Shown piece after piece: positions 63,012 to 64,000 of a stretch of 64,000 nucleotides of DNA. Below the pieces are notes generated by a model that had not been told where the DNA came from, made no database searches, and saw only the letters and a list, made by a program, of their open reading frames with translations. The DNA comes from Devosia sp. (GTDB lineage: Bacteria; Pseudomonadota; Alphaproteobacteria; Rhizobiales; Devosiaceae): contig JADJPS010000023.1 of assembly GCA_016713105.1 (NCBI GenBank), positions 1 through 64,000 on the forward strand, given 5' to 3'. Made by a program: the position numbers and the translations under genes. Numbering within the stretch: the stretch's first letter is position 1; each line of letters opens with the position of its first letter.

Positions 63012-64000
63012 ATCCTGGCGTTCGTAGGTAGCGCCCGGCCTGGTGAGAACAGCCCAAGCGATGCGGGCGATCTTGGCAGCCAGAGCCACCGTCACCTTGT
63101 TAACGTGCATGCGGTTCTGCAGCGCATCGAGCCAGCTCCCGATCCGATCTCTGCTGCGGTTAAGGTGGGTGACGCAGGATCGGGCCCCGTGCACCAGTAG
63201 CTTCCTGACGTAGCGGTTGCCTCGCTTGCTGATCCCCAGCAAGGTGGTCTTGCCGCCCGTCGAGTGCTCGCGTGGCACCAGCCCGAGCCAGGCAGCCATA
63301 TCTCGGGCGCGTCGGAACTGTCGCCCATCTCCAACGGCGGCAAGTATGGCCGTTGCGGCCAACGGGCCGATTCCGGGGATCGTCATGAGCCGTCGCGCCT
63401 TGTCTTCGCGATCCGCCAGCGCCTCAATCTGGCGCGTTACCGAGTTGATGCGCTGATCTACCCGCGCGACGTCCTCGAAGATCTCGCTGAGCATCACCCG
63501 CATTGCGGCGCTCATGTCGTTGGTATCGTCGGCGATGACCCGCGGCAGATCGGAACGGAAGACGCCGGTGCCCTGGCGGATCGTTACGCCGTACTCGAGG
63601 CAGAATGCCCGCGCCTGGTTGATCAGTCGGGTGCGGCTGCTGACCAGTTGGTCCCTGATCCTGTGCAGGGCCTGCAGATCGATCTGTTCGGTCGTCCGGA
63701 CCTGGGTGAAGCGCATCGTTGGTCGCGTCACCGCCTCGGCGATTGCCTCGGCATCGATCGTGTCATTCTTCTGCGACTTCACGAACGGCTTGACGAACTG
63801 CGCCGGCACGATCCGGACTGTGGCCCATCGCCTGGAGCTTTGCGCCAGCCACTGCGATCCAGGGCATGCTTCCATGCCCACAAGACTCGGTGACGCGCGA
63901 GTAAAGAACGTGAGGACGGTCTCGCGCCGAAACTTCACGCGCTGGACAACGGCGCCTCGCTCGTCGAGCCCAACGACGTGGAACAGGTTCTTGCCCAGAT
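62994..64000 (-). CDS. IS110-family transposase, 5' end beyond window
   Basis: DEDD-type recombinase of IS110. From the right edge it reads LGKNLFHVVGLDERGAVVQRVKFRRETVLTFF, then GMEACPGSQWLAQ and KNDTIDAEAIAEAVTRP carrying acidic catalytic residues. The C-terminal transposase_20 domain includes LMTIPGIGPLAATAILAAVGDGRQFRRARDMAAWLGLVPRE and the serine-containing STGGKTTLLGISKRGNRYVRKLLVHGA. Only about the first ten residues, including the first catalytic Asp, lie outside. An internal ATG at 63938 is not the true start. Confidence 0.92.
   Translation of the reverse strand, partial: LGKNLFHVVGLDERGAVVQRVKFRRETVLTFFTRASPSLVGMEACPGSQWLAQSSRRWATVRIVPAQFVKPFVKSQKNDTIDAEAIAEAVTRPTMRFTQVRTTEQIDLQALHRIRDQLVSSRTRLINQARAFCLEYGVTIRQGTGVFRSDLPRVIADDTNDMSAAMRVMLSEIFEDVARVDQRINSVTRQIEALADREDKARRLMTIPGIGPLAATAILAAVGDGRQFRRARDMAAWLGLVPREHSTGGKTTLLGISKRGNRYVRKLLVHGARSCVTHLNRSRDRIGSWLDALQNRMHVNKVTVALAAKIARIAWAVLTRPGATYERQDPVVAL

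Overview
This GC-rich window is most likely from an alphaproteobacterium of the Hyphomicrobiales, possibly near Devosia/Pelagibacterium (inference only). The reasons are the linked order trpF-trpB-trpA-accD-folC, the ihfB-sppA-rpsA-cmk neighbourhood, a FYDLN-acid-tail protein, and an MbfA iron exporter preceded by a perfect Irr-type iron control element. Roughly the first 31 kb is ordinary chromosome. It holds the end of a molybdenum hydroxylase operon, tRNA hydroxylase trhO, an aldo/keto reductase, folate/fatty-acid/tryptophan genes, lepA, tRNA-Ala(GGC), two LysR regulators, a cation antiporter and a TauE exporter. It ends in an arsenite-oxidase/molybdenum-cofactor locus (moaA remnant, aioA, moeA, nitroreductase). 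In that locus moaA and aioA are both cut at their 5' ends and joined head to head at about 26,690.

From 31.3 to 39.4 kb lies a polysaccharide cluster of five glycosyltransferase genes, one of them a GT-A/GT-B fusion, plus a NodB-like deacetylase. From 39.8 to 43.3 kb two convergent genes share one domain: a secreted protein and a LuxR-type regulator whose N-terminal sensor domain is its paralogue. Between them lies an extraordinary block of 1,366 bases with no T on the given strand. It is most likely a sequencing or assembly artefact, but it must be checked. A gene graveyard follows (43.5-44.3 kb: integrase, SMP-30, MalT-like and membrane-protein fragments).

From 44.5 to 59.5 kb is a sugar-catabolism island. 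Leftward genes encode a GH42 beta-galactosidase, a GH38-type mannosidase, an alpha-hydroxy-acid oxidase, an aldose-epimerase-like protein and an SMP-30 lactonase. Rightward genes encode an SDR dehydrogenase, a FadR-type regulator, a sugar-binding protein, a putative glycosidase and two permeases. A perfect TGGT-N3-ACCA operator precedes the binding-protein gene. No ABC ATPase is present. The last gene (RraA-like) is cut by an IS21 remnant. The final 4.5 kb is insertion sequences (IS21 remnant, complete IS481, IS3 remnant, IS110) and broken genes.

Single-base frameshifts interrupt trpA, the GH42 gene, the epimerase gene, the binding-protein gene, the putative glycosidase gene and a fragment near 62.29 kb. 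Together with the T-free block and the moaA/aioA junction, they suggest the consensus has local errors, so apparent pseudogenes here should be read with caution.
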